Shown here: positions 44,701 through 55,405 of the stretch, in pieces
Numbering within the stretch: position 1 is the stretch's first letter
Layout of the letters: each line of letters starts with the position of its first letter
Assembly: GCA_964035545.1 (NCBI GenBank)
Contig: OZ037772.1
Coordinates: forward strand, 12,713,818-12,777,817
Reading direction: 5' to 3'
Source of the DNA: Bugula neritina
Taxonomy: Eukaryota; Bryozoa; Gymnolaemata; Cheilostomatida; Bugulidae
DNA length: 64,000 nt
Program-made: the position numbers and the translations under genes
Notes under the pieces: generated by a model
Database searches by the model: none
Told to the model about the DNA's origin: nothing
Seen by the model: only the letters and a program-made list of their open reading frames with translations

Positions 44701-47700
44701 AGCTTAAAATTAACAATGAAACAAGCTAGTGAATAGTCAATTGTGGATCAGTTGAACCACTTCAAAAGCCTTGTGTAAACTTGTGTAAACTACCTGGTGG
44801 AACAAAAGAAGATGTTGCATAACAGAGCTATAGTAAGGAAATATTTAAATTGTGATTCAAAGGCAAGAAACTGGCTTACCAAGCATCGAAAGCGCAAAAC
44901 AAAGGTTATTACATAACAGCACATAGTTTTCATTCACTGCTATTGACCGAAGAAATATTCTGCCGGCATAGTGAACACCAGAGGCTCAGACTAAGAGGTT
45001 GTGCTTTGAGATTCAGTAATTTGTGCTTCCAAACAACCTTACAACATGGAAAACATTGAATCATTTCATCACATGGGTAAAGATTGCAGCTACCTCTCAG
45101 AGATAGAAGATGATCACTTTCTTTCAGAGTTAGGAACTGAAGTTGTCATTGCAGCAAAAGGTAAGCTCAATCATTTGCTTAACGTTGTCATTTTGATTTT
45201 ATATATCACAATCACAATGACAGTATGACTATTGCTGTATACAGATAATTGAATTTGTGCAACTATAACTTTTAAGAAACCACATTAACTGATATTTCCC
45301 AAACTACTCTATTCCTACATCAATTTGAATTTGATACAAGTTTTCCTGTAACAATATATTTTCAAAAAATGTAGCGTTTTATTTCCACTTCACCTTCTAG
45401 CAATTTGTGCTAAATTCATTAATTTGAATTCCCCCCCCCCCATTGTAGAAGTATTCATATTGTTAATAATGCAGTTTAGCAGCCTACAAGTAGTTATTAG
45501 CCTTAAGCAGCTGCCAAGCTAGCTTCTTGTTTTATAGCTAAGTACCAAAATGCCAATATTAGTGGTGAGTTGGCAAATTTTTTTATTAACTTCCGTGCTA
45601 CCAGTTTATTCTTTTATTTATCTTTGCACAGCACAATTAAATATAAAAACATGTTTAAGTAGCAATATTTTTCTTGGTAGTACTTTATTTGTTTTTCAAT
45701 TTATAGACATACTGAAACTTATCAATATTTGTTATCTCGATATGAGGGGTCCATATAAAATGCTGACTCCAGCTTAAATTGTGGTTCACTGACATTTTGA
45801 GATAATTTTAGTGCAGAGAAGCTTCTATTAACTAAACTAATTATGCCCAACAGCTCTTGCATTTGTAATTAAGAAAGAAGTAAAATAAAATGATGGCCAA
45901 AATTTTTACTAAATTGTGATAAGCTCAAACTAACCCAAACACTACGCAACATAATGATCATAAGTTTGCCAAAGCCTGTATGGTTATTCAGAATCAAACG
46001 ATTGGTACGATGGTGCTGAAAATATGCTGAAAGATTCATAGCTAACATCATTGATACTATTAGTTTTGGCCTTAGACTTCAGCTTCTTCAAAGTTGAACT
46101 TTATTTATAAGCTGCTTGTGATTGTATATGGTAACCAAATGTTTACTGTTCATACTAATACAGTTTAAATATTACCCAACTTTTATCTTTTGTTGTAGAT
46201 CCCATAACATTTTTTAAGAACATGCACTCAAAGATGCTGAATAGGAGCACAAAAAAGAATTTGACCGCTACAAAACTTCTAATCATGCCGAGACCTTTAG
46301 CCTGCAAGCAGACGCACTCACCACTACATTACAAGCTTCACTGGGTGCTCTCGACACTACACCTCACCCACTTCTCAAGAACTCAGCTGCCTTTTTTATA
46401 CTACTCCTTCTAGCTTCCCTGACCACTCAACTCCTCTCGGAGTTCTACCACACTTTACTAAATGCTGAAATTAGTTATAAAACTTCCCCCTCCCCCCCTC
46501 GCGTACTTGGGTTACTATCACAGACCTCGGACTTGCACACAGGTGTGCTAACCGTTACACACCACAACTGCTTGGTTATCGCTACACTACAGAGCAAGAA
46601 TGTAATGACACACACTATGGTCTTAGCAGGTTCTGCTAATATTGAGAAAAGTTAACTGAATTTACAGTCGTAGAAAATTCTTCAAATGCTTATTTTCATG
46701 TTTTTTTTTCTTATTTTAATCTTTAGAAGTTATTTTTTGTTGCATTTCTTATATTCAACTATCATATACAATAAAATCCACATTACTATACTCTCATACT
46801 GGTTAGAAGTTATGACAAGTTAGTTCAGAGTGATCAGTAATAATTTTTGCAGAAGCTTATTTCCAACAAAAATTAGAGCAGCATGGAACATTTATAAGTT
46901 CAGCTTTGAATATAACTTAGTTCAGCATTGAGCATATCTAAGATCATCATTGAACAGAAATAAGATCATCATTAAACATATATAATATCACTATTGAGCA
47001 TAAATAAGATCACCATTGAACATATATAATATCACTATTGAGCATAAATAAAATCACCATCGAAAATATTTAAGCTCACCATTGAACATATATAAGATCA
47101 CCATTGAACATAATTTGGCTCATTGTGATAAATACAAAGAATCAACTTCACAACTCTTTATATCAACATTGATCTAACACACTATTCACTGTGAACAGTA
47201 CCTGACACTAATTTCTGTTCACTGCTGGTCAATTTAGGGATCCAAAAAACGAGAGGTTTTAGTTGTCAGCTTATGTTCACTCTAACACTAATATTTCTCT
47301 CTGTGTATAGTTTTAATTAACTGTATTAAAATTGAAACAGAAGTCTAGCTAAACCTAAAATGGACAATTGAAAAAAAACTTTCAAAAGTTTTGAAATGAT
47401 ACTAAACAACTGATGCTGCAATACCTAACAAACCAATGCTGACTTTGCATGTGCTATATTTTTTATGTCGTGTTGTGTGGTGGTATGTAGTGTAATAGCA
47501 TGTGACAATAAGATGGTGCTGACTTGTAATGTATTACATGTTGATTTATTAGGTACAATTATTAAGAATATAAACTGATAATAACACTTTGGAATCTAGC
47601 AACTAACTAACCGTTTAGCAATGACTGCACATGCATTATGTATAGATGCTGACTATGACAATAATAAGGAAGTGCATGATTCACACAGATCTACTAAGTA

Positions 47701-48514
47701 TAGCTATTAGGTATAGCAAGACTCTAGGACAGCATAATGGCATGCATGATTTATAGAAAAGTTATATACCTCAGCTAATTTTTGCTGCTTGGAAATAGTT
47801 GTTCGTGGCATTGGAACTGGTTTCATGGCATAATCTGACTACAAAACAGACTTATCTGTGCACAAGCTGGTTCAACTACCATTGTAGTTACTGAAAAAAA
47901 TTTGTTTAAAAGTCTATTGTCATCTGCTTTTCAAACTAAAATCCTAAAATGCCTATTTTAAGCAATACGAGGAAAGGCAATCTATGAATTTAGGTGACAT
48001 ACATTTTGCATTTGAGTTAGTGAAATCTGAGTATAGAAAAAATTATAGTCACAAAGTTGGCTAGAACGTTTTTCTGGTCATATCAATTCACTTCCACATT
48101 TTGTTTATTATACTATGGATAAAACTTTTAGATAAATAATAATTAAATAATAATTTTGAATAAAAACTGTGGCTAAACAATACATGTTTGAGAAATAATT
48201 ATTGGTAGTATATATAGCATGGTCATATCAGACTTAAAGTGTGACCACAAAAAACTCCCTAAAGGTATCATTAGAAAATTGTTTTTTTTTAAACATATCC
48301 AATATCATACCGAAGTTAGCGAACAGCCAGTGAGTAAGTCAGCTGTCTCATTTTCGAAATCAACTATAAAACAAAGATATAGTTTAAACTATATATATAG
48401 GTAAATATTTTCTATGCAATGACTAAGAAATGGGTAAGGTATAACCAAAAACCTAACACTTGAATTTTATTTTACAAAGGTTGCATATGATAACTTTGCT
48501 GAATTTTATATAGG

Positions 48515-48558
<44 letters not shown>

Positions 48559-48903
48559 TTACGAGCTAGCAATTTAATTATAAATAAGTATACGAGAAAC
48601 ATTGTTGATTTATTACTTTATTAGGTAAAGTAATTATATACTGATATTTCGGGTACCACTGTACCCATCTTCAGAGTAGCAATGAATGAAATTCAAAAAT
48701 TATTACGTTACGTTAGACGTTAAGCATGACACAAGGAATAGAGAGTGGCAGTTATTGTAAATTATTGAAACTTAGGGAGATAATCTTATTTTATATTACG
48801 CAGGTCAAAAATTATACTGATTTTCTTGCATAAAAATAAATTAGAATTGACAAAAAAAAAAAAAAAACTAATAAAGTAATAAATCAACAATGTTTCTCGT
48901 ATA

Positions 48904-48972
<69 letters not shown>

Positions 48973-51870
48973 ATATATATATAATATAACATATATATAT
49001 AAACAATATTGTAAACTTTTTAGTGGTTCCACTTGCTAAGAAATTTTTAGAGTTGTGAATGAAAGTTTCAACTAGCAATTAGAAAATAAGAAAGCATTTC
49101 GAATAATACAGCTTGCATGTATAAGAAGATATTTTTAGTATTGGCTACTAACTCACAATGTTAACAAAATAATACTTCAAAAAGGCTTCATATGCATTTA
49201 TATTATAAACTTTTCCAAAACTAGTAATAATATATTATTAGCATGTGCGCAAATGTTTTTGCTTTAAGAGAAGATGAAATATTTACCTGCAGATTGAATT
49301 AAATTGTGACTCTGTAAGTCGCATGCTCTGCAGGAAGATGCCATGCTGCAACATATTGAAAGACGGCATTGTATGTGAAATCAACTAAATTTAATTGCAT
49401 ATTTCATAATTACATAACATTAATCTAATTCAATTATGTACAATTAATTAAACTTTATCTGAAGCCTGAAGGTGATTAGGCTGTGCCCAGCAAATGAAAA
49501 TAGCCTGCAATGGAAGTTAGCTGTAATTAGCATAAGTTTTATAGTAGCAGTAAACTCAAAACTGATTGGACACATCATCCACAATTATCCCAAAATCAAT
49601 TCAGCACAAAATTCATTATAAAACAAAATAGTATGTAGATGAAAACTAGTATATATATTAGCAATATTTTAATACTACATATGTGTAGTGTTGAGTTTAC
49701 CCAGTGGTCCCCAGTGGTGTAACGGTTAGCGCACTTGCTTGCAAGCCAGAGGTCTCGGGTTCAATTCCCAGTTGAGGCAAAATTATTTTACAAGCTATTT
49801 CGGCCTTTAGTGAAGTGTAGTAGTTGTACTCCGAGGGAGTTGAGTGGTCAGGGAAGCCTGAATACTGAATGAGTAGTAGATAGGCCAGTGGAGTTCAGAG
49901 AACTGGGTGGGATATAGTGATGAGTTTACTCAGTAGTCCTCGTGGTGTAATTGTTAGCACACTTGCTTGCAAGCCGGTTTGATTCTCAGTAGGGGCAAAA
50001 TTGTTTTACAATATGTAACCTGAAGTGTGTCAGGGATTCATTAAAGGCAATAATGCTCTTCACAGTTGAAGTGCCGTAACTAAGCTGAACAGAAATAATT
50101 AAAAATAAAAATCTAGCGCTGGGTTTAATTGATTCCTATGAGAATATAGTCAAACACGTTATTATACAACTTCTACTAAGTCATCAACTTAAACCTAAAC
50201 GAACACAATTTATTTATAGGAGCATAACCTAATTTTTTAAGAAACTGATATAAAGATTTAACAGACAAAATAATAAGCAAAAATTTAATCGAATTTTCAG
50301 CTTTAAAATTATTTTTTCAAATTAAGAAAAAAAAGCCATTTAAAATTATAATATAATATAACTTTTATTTGTGATAAGAATACAAAAGACTTTTGATTTT
50401 GACCATCATATGATTTTTACGATTGTAGGTAAAAATGGCACCAGTAAAAATGGCGCAAGTAAAATTGACACAGGTATAAATATAATGGCACAGGTAATAA
50501 TGGCACAAATAGAAAAGTAGGTGAAATTAGTAGCACATTGATGTTAAGATTTCCCAAACCCTTAAACCCCAACCTTAAATTCAAATCCCCTAACCCCCCT
50601 CCCAAATCCCAATATTGAAAATGTCCCATTTTCACCTATATACTTCTCCATTTGTGGCATTAGGTCAATATCGATGCAGTATATAACTGGTCCCAACAGT
50701 GGAAGATGCCTTTTAATGAAAATAAATGCCATGCTATATCATTTGGTCGCCAAACAGGCCTTCCATCTTATAAGCTTGGGAGTACACCTGTCCAATGGAT
50801 TGAAGAGACCAAGTATCTCGGTGTGACCATGCAGAGTAACCTTAAATTTGACAAACACATTGTGCTGAAATCACAAAAAGCTAGCAGAGTCTTGGGAGCA
50901 ATAAAGTTTGCTCTCCATGATGCTCCAAAAAATGGCAAACTCTTGGCTTACACCAGCCTCTGCCGTCCATTGTTGGAGTATGCAGATAACCTCTGGGATC
51001 CTTATTTAAAAACCACCATACATGATATAGAAATGGTTCAGAACCGTGCTGTGAGGTTCATATCAGGTCTCAAGGGGCGAGAGAGTGTTAGTGACGCTCG
51101 ATGCAAACTGGGTCTACTACCATTACAAGCGAGGCATAAAAATCATAGACTCACACTATTGACACGTATTCTACAGTCTGAAGCCACACACAGTACACTT
51201 TCATCAGACTATGATGAGGTTGTGGAAAATCGCTCTCTCATGTCCGTAACTACGAGATCAGCAACCCAAGGTTTACCCAACTCTATTTCTTCTCGCTCTA
51301 GCTGTTACCACCAAAGTTTCTTACCAAGAACGATACGCGACATGAGAGGATTTACCTAGCTTACCTATCAATTTTCCTTTTAAATATCACTATCTAAATT
51401 GAATAATATCAGCGGTAATGCGGAAGCACTAAAACAAAACAACGGAACACTCACTGTCACACACATGAGGCGCTCTACTATGGTCAATGAAGGTCAAGAG
51501 GCGTTCTACCTCATCAGAGGTAATCAGAGAGGTAATTATTACCTGTGCCATTTTTACCGGACACCGATTCGTACAAAATATATCCTACAATGCTGTGAGA
51601 CAAAAATGATTGAACAAAATCCATTCAACTTCACATAGTACATAGGACACTGTTGCACTCTATAAAATTAGGAATTTTTTCTAGAAAATATGTTTTATGC
51701 TAGAAGGATTCAGTAAATCGAAAACATTCAGTGGTAAAAGGTAAATGGTAAGAACTCAGACACTACCTATCATGACACGATCCACAAGAATAGTGGTTAT
51801 TACTGCATAATTGGATTTTTGGAAAGCCCAAATCTCCTCCACATAGGCTACAGTTGGATGAATAGGCGGC
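41726..51870 (-). CDS. RING finger-coiled coil gene, unit 2 (multi-exon, both ends open)
   Basis: Minus-strand exons 51767-51870, 49287-49345, 47770-47834, 43469-43537, 43244-43297, 42316-42781 and 41726-41783, all with GT/AG borders and consistent phases. The RING is a full C3HC4: CSLC, eleven residues, C-SNN-H-YS-C-GS-C, and CRAC in the next exon. Then come a Pro/Lys linker, DCLPPDSASKGQTLL, the conserved ENEKINYVKPV block, a roughly 155-residue coiled coil and a basic exon (RPPKVRRRVNPQPADDDNW). It probably acts as a ubiquitin ligase subunit, inferred from the RING only. No start exon was found upstream of 51870, where LTR and LINE insertions lie. The last exon ends in phase 2 at a GTTAGT donor, so more exons must follow; the GTPase exons 15 kb further on are candidates but start in phase 0. 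Paralog of the 1295-7747 gene. Confidence 0.62.
42316..42781 (-). CDS. Coiled-coil exon, unit 2
   Basis: 466 bp, acceptor GGTGTAG, donor AACAG/GTAAGA. It shares LMPELDAVVEELS and RVDATFRKHAAEHEKLREEI with unit 1; the rest is charged helix. Confidence 0.68.
43244..43297 (-). CDS. Conserved small exon (ENEKxNYxKPV), unit 2
   Basis: 54 bp in phase 0, acceptor TTTGTAG, donor GCGG/GTTAGT. GAPRETENEKINYVKPVR aligns with the unit 1 exon at 3045-3122. Confidence 0.6.
43469..43537 (-). CDS. Linker exon 4, unit 2
   Basis: 69 bp in phase 0, acceptor AATTTCAG, donor AAGCAG/GTTCGT. It encodes DCLPPDSASKGQTLLGPET. No counterpart was found in unit 1. Confidence 0.5.
43900..45030. other. No supported gene
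   Basis: AT-rich intron of unit 2; short frames only. Confidence 0.4.
45046..46413 (+). CDS. Candidate two-exon small gene inside a unit 2 intron
   Basis: Plus-strand exon 1 at 45046-45160 starts with ATG and encodes MENIESFHHMGKDCSYLSEI, then an acidic run, ending at a good donor (AAAAG/GTAAGC). Exon 2 begins at 46199 after a pyrimidine-rich acceptor (TTTTGTTGTAG) in the right phase and runs to a stop at 46413, 109 residues in all. The last 25 or so codons come from a SINE body. No family is recognised and it could be a decayed gene or transposon part. Confidence 0.3.
46330..46580 (-). repeat. tRNA-SINE copy
   Basis: The minus strand has a decayed tRNA head (GGTGTGTAACGGTTAGCACAC) at 46525-46580. 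The body is shared with 49800-49920 (CTCCGAGAGGAGTTGAGTGG, TCAGGGAAGC) down to about 46330. Confidence 0.6.
46900..47125. repeat. 22-bp tandem repeat, about 10 copies
   Basis: Units such as AAGATCACCATTGAACATAT and AATATCACTATTGAGCATAA alternate, giving a 44-bp higher-order period in the middle. Confidence 0.75.
47770..47834 (-). CDS. Linker exon, unit 2
   Basis: 65 bp, acceptor AGTCAG, donor GAG/GTATAT. It encodes DYAMKPVPMPRTTISKQQ. Position and phase match the unit 1 acidic linker. Confidence 0.5.
48512..48556. repeat. TA microsatellite
   Basis: About 22 TA units just left of the 39-bp inverted-repeat element. Confidence 0.9.
48586..48906 (-). mobile_element. 39-bp inverted-repeat element with hammerhead-like motif (Penelope-like relic?)
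   Basis: Ends 48586-48624 and 48868-48906 are perfect 39-base inverted copies. Next to the right end is a run of 16 A. On the minus strand at about 48634-48674 the order CTGAAGA, GGGTAC-AGTG-GTACCC hairpin, GAAA, ATAT-CAGT-ATAT hairpin matches the hammerhead core. Penelope-like retroelements are known for hammerhead motifs in terminal repeats and for short inverted-repeat extensions. No coding remains. Flanked by TA repeats. Confidence 0.5.
48907..49000. repeat. TA microsatellite
   Basis: Nearly pure TA run with a few TAATA interruptions. Confidence 0.9.
49287..49345 (-). CDS. RING finger exon B, unit 2
   Basis: 59-bp exon, acceptor ATGTTGCAG, donor CTGCAG/GTAAAT. MASSCRACDLQSHN supplies the last Cys pair at the spacing seen in unit 1. 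Confidence 0.62.
49688..50030 (+). repeat. tRNA-SINE tandem dimer
   Basis: Two tRNA-like heads 229 bp apart. The first, at about 49710, has A box TGGTGTAACGG and B box GGTTCAATTCC. The second, at about 49938, has TGGTGTAATTG and a damaged B box. Each is preceded by GAGTTTAC(C/T)CAGT. The spacer equals the SINE body seen at 46.33-46.50 kb. Confidence 0.65.
50666..51359 (+). mobile_element. 5'-truncated CR1/L2-like LINE fragment
   Basis: Open frame from about 50666 (NWSQQWKMPFNENKCHAISF) to a stop at 51359. It includes YLGVTMQSNLKF, LCRPLLEYADNLWDP, SVTTRSATQG and SFLPRTIRDM, that is, the region after the RT catalytic core. It is the same clade as the 10.8-14.5 kb LINE but intact through this part. 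An inverted GGTAAAAATGGCAC pair flanks it at 50428 and about 51545. Confidence 0.75.
51767..51870 (-). CDS. RING finger exon A, unit 2
   Basis: 104-bp exon, acceptor TTTCTTTTTAG, donor ATAG/GTAGTG. It encodes CSLCGGDLGF, then LCSNNHYSCGSCHD: six of the eight RING ligands in C-C-C-H-C-C order. Confidence 0.7.
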
Positions 51871-52406
51871 CTAAAAAGAAAACATCTATTACTGTAACCT
51901 CAACAAATAATCTTTTATTATGAGATGCAATAGAAATCATGGCAAAATAGTGTTGAAAAAAATTAAAAGCATGCAAAAAATATATTTTAGTACAAGTGGA
52001 TTATTTTGAAACAGAGTTGAAAATTAAGGATAGAGACTGAATAGAGCTGTAATAGAAAAATCTTAAACTGATTTGAACTGATGACATAGTCTGGTCACGT
52101 GACCAGATTATCAATAACTTTCAACATTACTTAGTGTATAAAATTCAAATTAGTTTCCTCTTGTATATAGGTTTGATTGCATGAAATGTTTATAAAAATA
52201 AGGTGCTGTGACTAACTTAATGCAATAGAAAACTGTTTTAACTTTTTAAAACATTACATATATTAAGTATAGCACAAACTTTTAACAATCCTAAAATATT
52301 GCATACCAATATATACTTAAAAATAAGCCCTTAAATATGGGGGTAAAGATTATATCTTGATAAATTGTAGGTTTTGTAAGAATTTTAGCAAAAAAACATA
52401 ACTCTT

Positions 52407-52927
52407 TGTATCACAAAAGAGAGAAGGCAATTCCAAGTGTACGATGTTTTTATTAGTCTGCTTCCAAGAACAAGTATAATAGTCTGTATATAGGTAGTGT
52501 TCCTTCCAAGCTTCAGCAGTAGACTGAATCTATGCTGGTGAGCTCGCCCTTTTATACTCTAGAATTTGGAAGCTGTTCGAATTCTAAAATATTCCATCCA
52601 ACTTAGGATTGGATCAGATGTTCGAAAATAGTATTTGGGCATTCAATCGACAGAATTGGGCATTCAATCGACAGAATTGGGCATCCGATTTAGAATCAAA
52701 CGTCCAAATCCGAATTTGAACTTACATAAGTGAACAAAATAAAATGAACAATAAAACTACGCCAAGATCTTAATTATAATAACAGCAATTTAGGCATTCA
52801 GAAAGCTAAACCAAAAATTTAACTGTAACAAAAATTAGGGCATTCAGAAAACTACGCCAAAATATTAACTATAATAACAACACAAATAAAAAAGTTAAGG
52901 CATGAATAGATCACCAAATCTACTACA
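52407..52927 (-). mobile_element. Probable solo LTR
   Basis: The minus strand starts TGTAGTAG after a long G run (52936-52954) that would serve as a purine tract and ends GTGATACA. It contains TATA box GTATAAAAGGGC near 52550 and AATAAAAAC near 52450. Three copies of TTGGGCATTCAATCGACAGA-type repeats lie at 52635-52690. It resembles the 20.9 kb solo LTR in promoter layout. Confidence 0.5.
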
Positions 52928-53096
52928 TCCTCTACCTCCCCCCCCCCCCCCCCATCAAAACATACCCCTTTTCAATAACAGAAAAACTATTCAGTTCCCA
53001 CAGAAAACCAAAAAAGCATACAGAAGAAAAACAATGATGTTAACCGGAAAATATATTATATGACGAGCTCAGCAGTATAACTGCTGGAAGACACAC

Positions 53097-53612
53097 GTGG
53101 TTAGTATACTATTTAAAAGTTTTATTATCTCCCTTCTTACTTACTGTCTTCCCATTCTTTACACCTCCCTGTATGCTAAAGATAAAAAGCAACTCCGACA
53201 CTTTTTTAAAGAGGCATTCAAATTAGGCATCAAAGATCTTGGGGATATCGACAATCTAATAGATGTCAGAACTAAAACCTTGCTACTACAATATATATAC
53301 ATGATGACAATCATTTTCTACATGACTTTCTTGAAAAGTGCCCATCAGGACGATATCGTACTATTAAATACAGAAGCACATGGGGCAGAGATTCTTTTAT
53401 ACGCCAGGCAGCACTCAAGCTAAATAAACTTGTGTAATAATTTTTGCTAATTGACTTCCAGCCTCGGAGACTCGTTACTCCTATTTTTAAGCCATGTATG
53501 TTACACTTTTATCATTTTTAGTATCATGAGCATCGTATTTAACACCTTTTTTCACAACATATATCTTGTTAGTGATAGAAATAAAATCAATCAATCAAAA
53601 AGCAAGTAGTAA
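53097..53612 (+). mobile_element. 5'-truncated LINE 3' end with TCAA tail
   Basis: A 108-codon frame reads KSFIISLLTYCLPILYTSLY and then KKQLRHFFKEAFKLGI, the C-terminal LINE region after RT, and stops. The untranslated part ends ATAAAATCAATCAATCAAAA, a CR1/L2-like tail. It is a different family from the 50.7 kb copy. Confidence 0.6.
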
Positions 53613-53639
53613 AACACATAATATATATTATCCTCTGGG

Positions 53640-54830
53640 TGTTCTGTGGTCCGGGTTCATCGCCTAGCCTTGCTAACACCACCCGTAGAAGCTTGGTAAT
53701 GGCTAGTTTGGTGGCTCCAGCTTTGGCATCGTCCTCCTGGCTTTAGATCGGCCAGCGTGACCAGCGTTGAAAATCCAGTCTCCGGAGGTTGGAGAAACTC
53801 CTTAGCACCCGGGGCCGAGTGCGGTTGGTCGTTGATAGCTCTGGAACATACTTCTGACCATAGTTGTCAGCTGTTATAGGAGCCTGCCTTTCTCAGGTGG
53901 ATTGATTTCTCTTTCTGTCTGTTCCCTGATAGTCTGAGACCCCAGATGGATAGGGCACTTGGCTCTTTACAGTATGCTCCACCATGGGCTGCCATTCCAT
54001 GTAATCACACTGGTAATCATTTAGGTACCTGGGGGGGGCCTTCGGGTGCACTCGCTCTGCCTAAAGATCGCAAGGGGTGTGGAAGCTGAGTGTCCACAGA
54101 GAGGGTGGCCTTGCCTCCCTCACCTCAAGGGTGGAGATGTCCTCTACCCCCCCCCCCCGGAGCCACCGGGGCTTACCTTGGAGCTAGCTGATCTGGGGGT
54201 CCAGGCTGGGGGGGGGGGCGATGCCAGTCTGGAAATGATGATTTCCCACTCCTGTGGCTGAGTTGTCTTCCCTCATCTGACTGATTGAAGAGATGACTCT
54301 AGCAATGGGGGCGCCTGCCCAGAAGCATCCTGGATAACCCAATATGGCTTCAGCCGCTGCTCACTCTGTACCAAGATCTGCTCAGAGCTCTTCTTGGTAA
54401 GTGTGATTGGACAGGATCTCCACGATGAACTTGGGCTAAAGTTTAGCTGACTGTCCAGGACGCCTACAATGACAGTCCATCCAAACCCAGTCGCCTACTT
54501 GGTACAGGGGGGTTCCTCGAAGTCTCCTGCTCACACCTTCTACTGCTTCTCCTGTAGAATCTCGTGGGGCCATCTGCATCCTGTTGATCAGCTCCCCCAC
54601 ACACTTATATACTGAGGCCTCGAGTGCAGGAACATGGTAGGTCAGGTGATATAGAATCCAGTATGCCGGCATGATTTGCAGCAACACCACATCCCATTCT
54701 TCTTGACTCCCGCCTAGGAGTAGGCTCCTCAAGGCATCACCCAAGATTCTGTTGCCGGCTCCGCAACTCCATTTCCTTGCAGCTGATATGGAGTTGTCTG
54801 ACTCTGATTCACAGCTGATCAATCCAATTT
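53640..54830 (-). pseudogene. Ty3/gypsy 3' remnant (integrase C-terminus and LTR-like sequence)
   Basis: GC-richer than its surroundings. The frame 54822-54436 contains LGDALRSLLLGGSQEEWDVV and YQVGDWVWMDCHCRR, a known gypsy integrase C-terminal pattern. Decayed Pro/Gly-rich frames continue to about 54040, then non-coding sequence. Poly-C and poly-G runs mark 54149-54159 and 54210-54218. Frameshifts make it non-functional. Confidence 0.6.
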
Positions 54831-55024
54831 GACAATTTTTTCATCTCCTCTCTGTAAATTGTACATGTCTTGTTATAGCATTTGTGAGTTTGGCCATCAG
54901 CTCAGCATGATCAGCAAGCCAGGTTTCCATTCCCGCTGTTTCTCTAACACCTCGCCAAGGAAATTTTTCAGCTCTTAATATTTTTCATATTTCTGTTTGA
55001 TGCACAGCATTTTTGAAATAAAGA

Positions 55025-55405
55025 TTACAAATTTTCCCAATACTTATTAAACTTTGCTTCTAACTTGTGCACATCACCTTCCAATCTTCGTAATTCATTT
55101 TCAGACAAGAGAGTTTGCTGTTTTTGTTTTTGGTTTATTGCTTTAAGCAGTATTTCTGAAGCTTGTTTGACCAAATCACCAATTGTGGACACAGAAAAAT
55201 TGTATAATTTGTGAGTTTCAACAAACACACTTACTTCACCTTTTGCTTCAAATTGTACACCAAGTGGCAAAGTCAAGGTAAAATAACATACATATTCAAC
55301 TTTTGCTCAAAATAAATACCAACGTTGACTGAACTGAGTTCTTTACAGTAATCCATACCTTGTATTTATTTTCCATTTCCACGTTTTGAGAATTTGTGGG
55401 ATTAT
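55025..55405 (-). CDS. Unidentified two-exon coiled-coil gene end
   Basis: Exon 55359-55405 (acceptor TATAG, donor AAG/GTATGG) reads DNPTNSQNVEMENKYK. The final frame, ending at the 55025 stop, reads GEVSVFVETHKLYNFSVSTI and then an amphipathic helix (LLSENELRRLEGDVHKLEAK). The second acceptor is uncertain. It lies between the 58 kb GTPase tail and RING unit 2 on the same strand. Its role is unknown; the ENK-Y-K string is only weakly like the ENEKxNY block. Confidence 0.35.

Noticed and set aside
54046-54261. 71-codon plus-strand frame in the GC-rich patch
   Set aside because: Lies opposite a decayed gypsy region and spans homopolymer runs; not supported as a gene.
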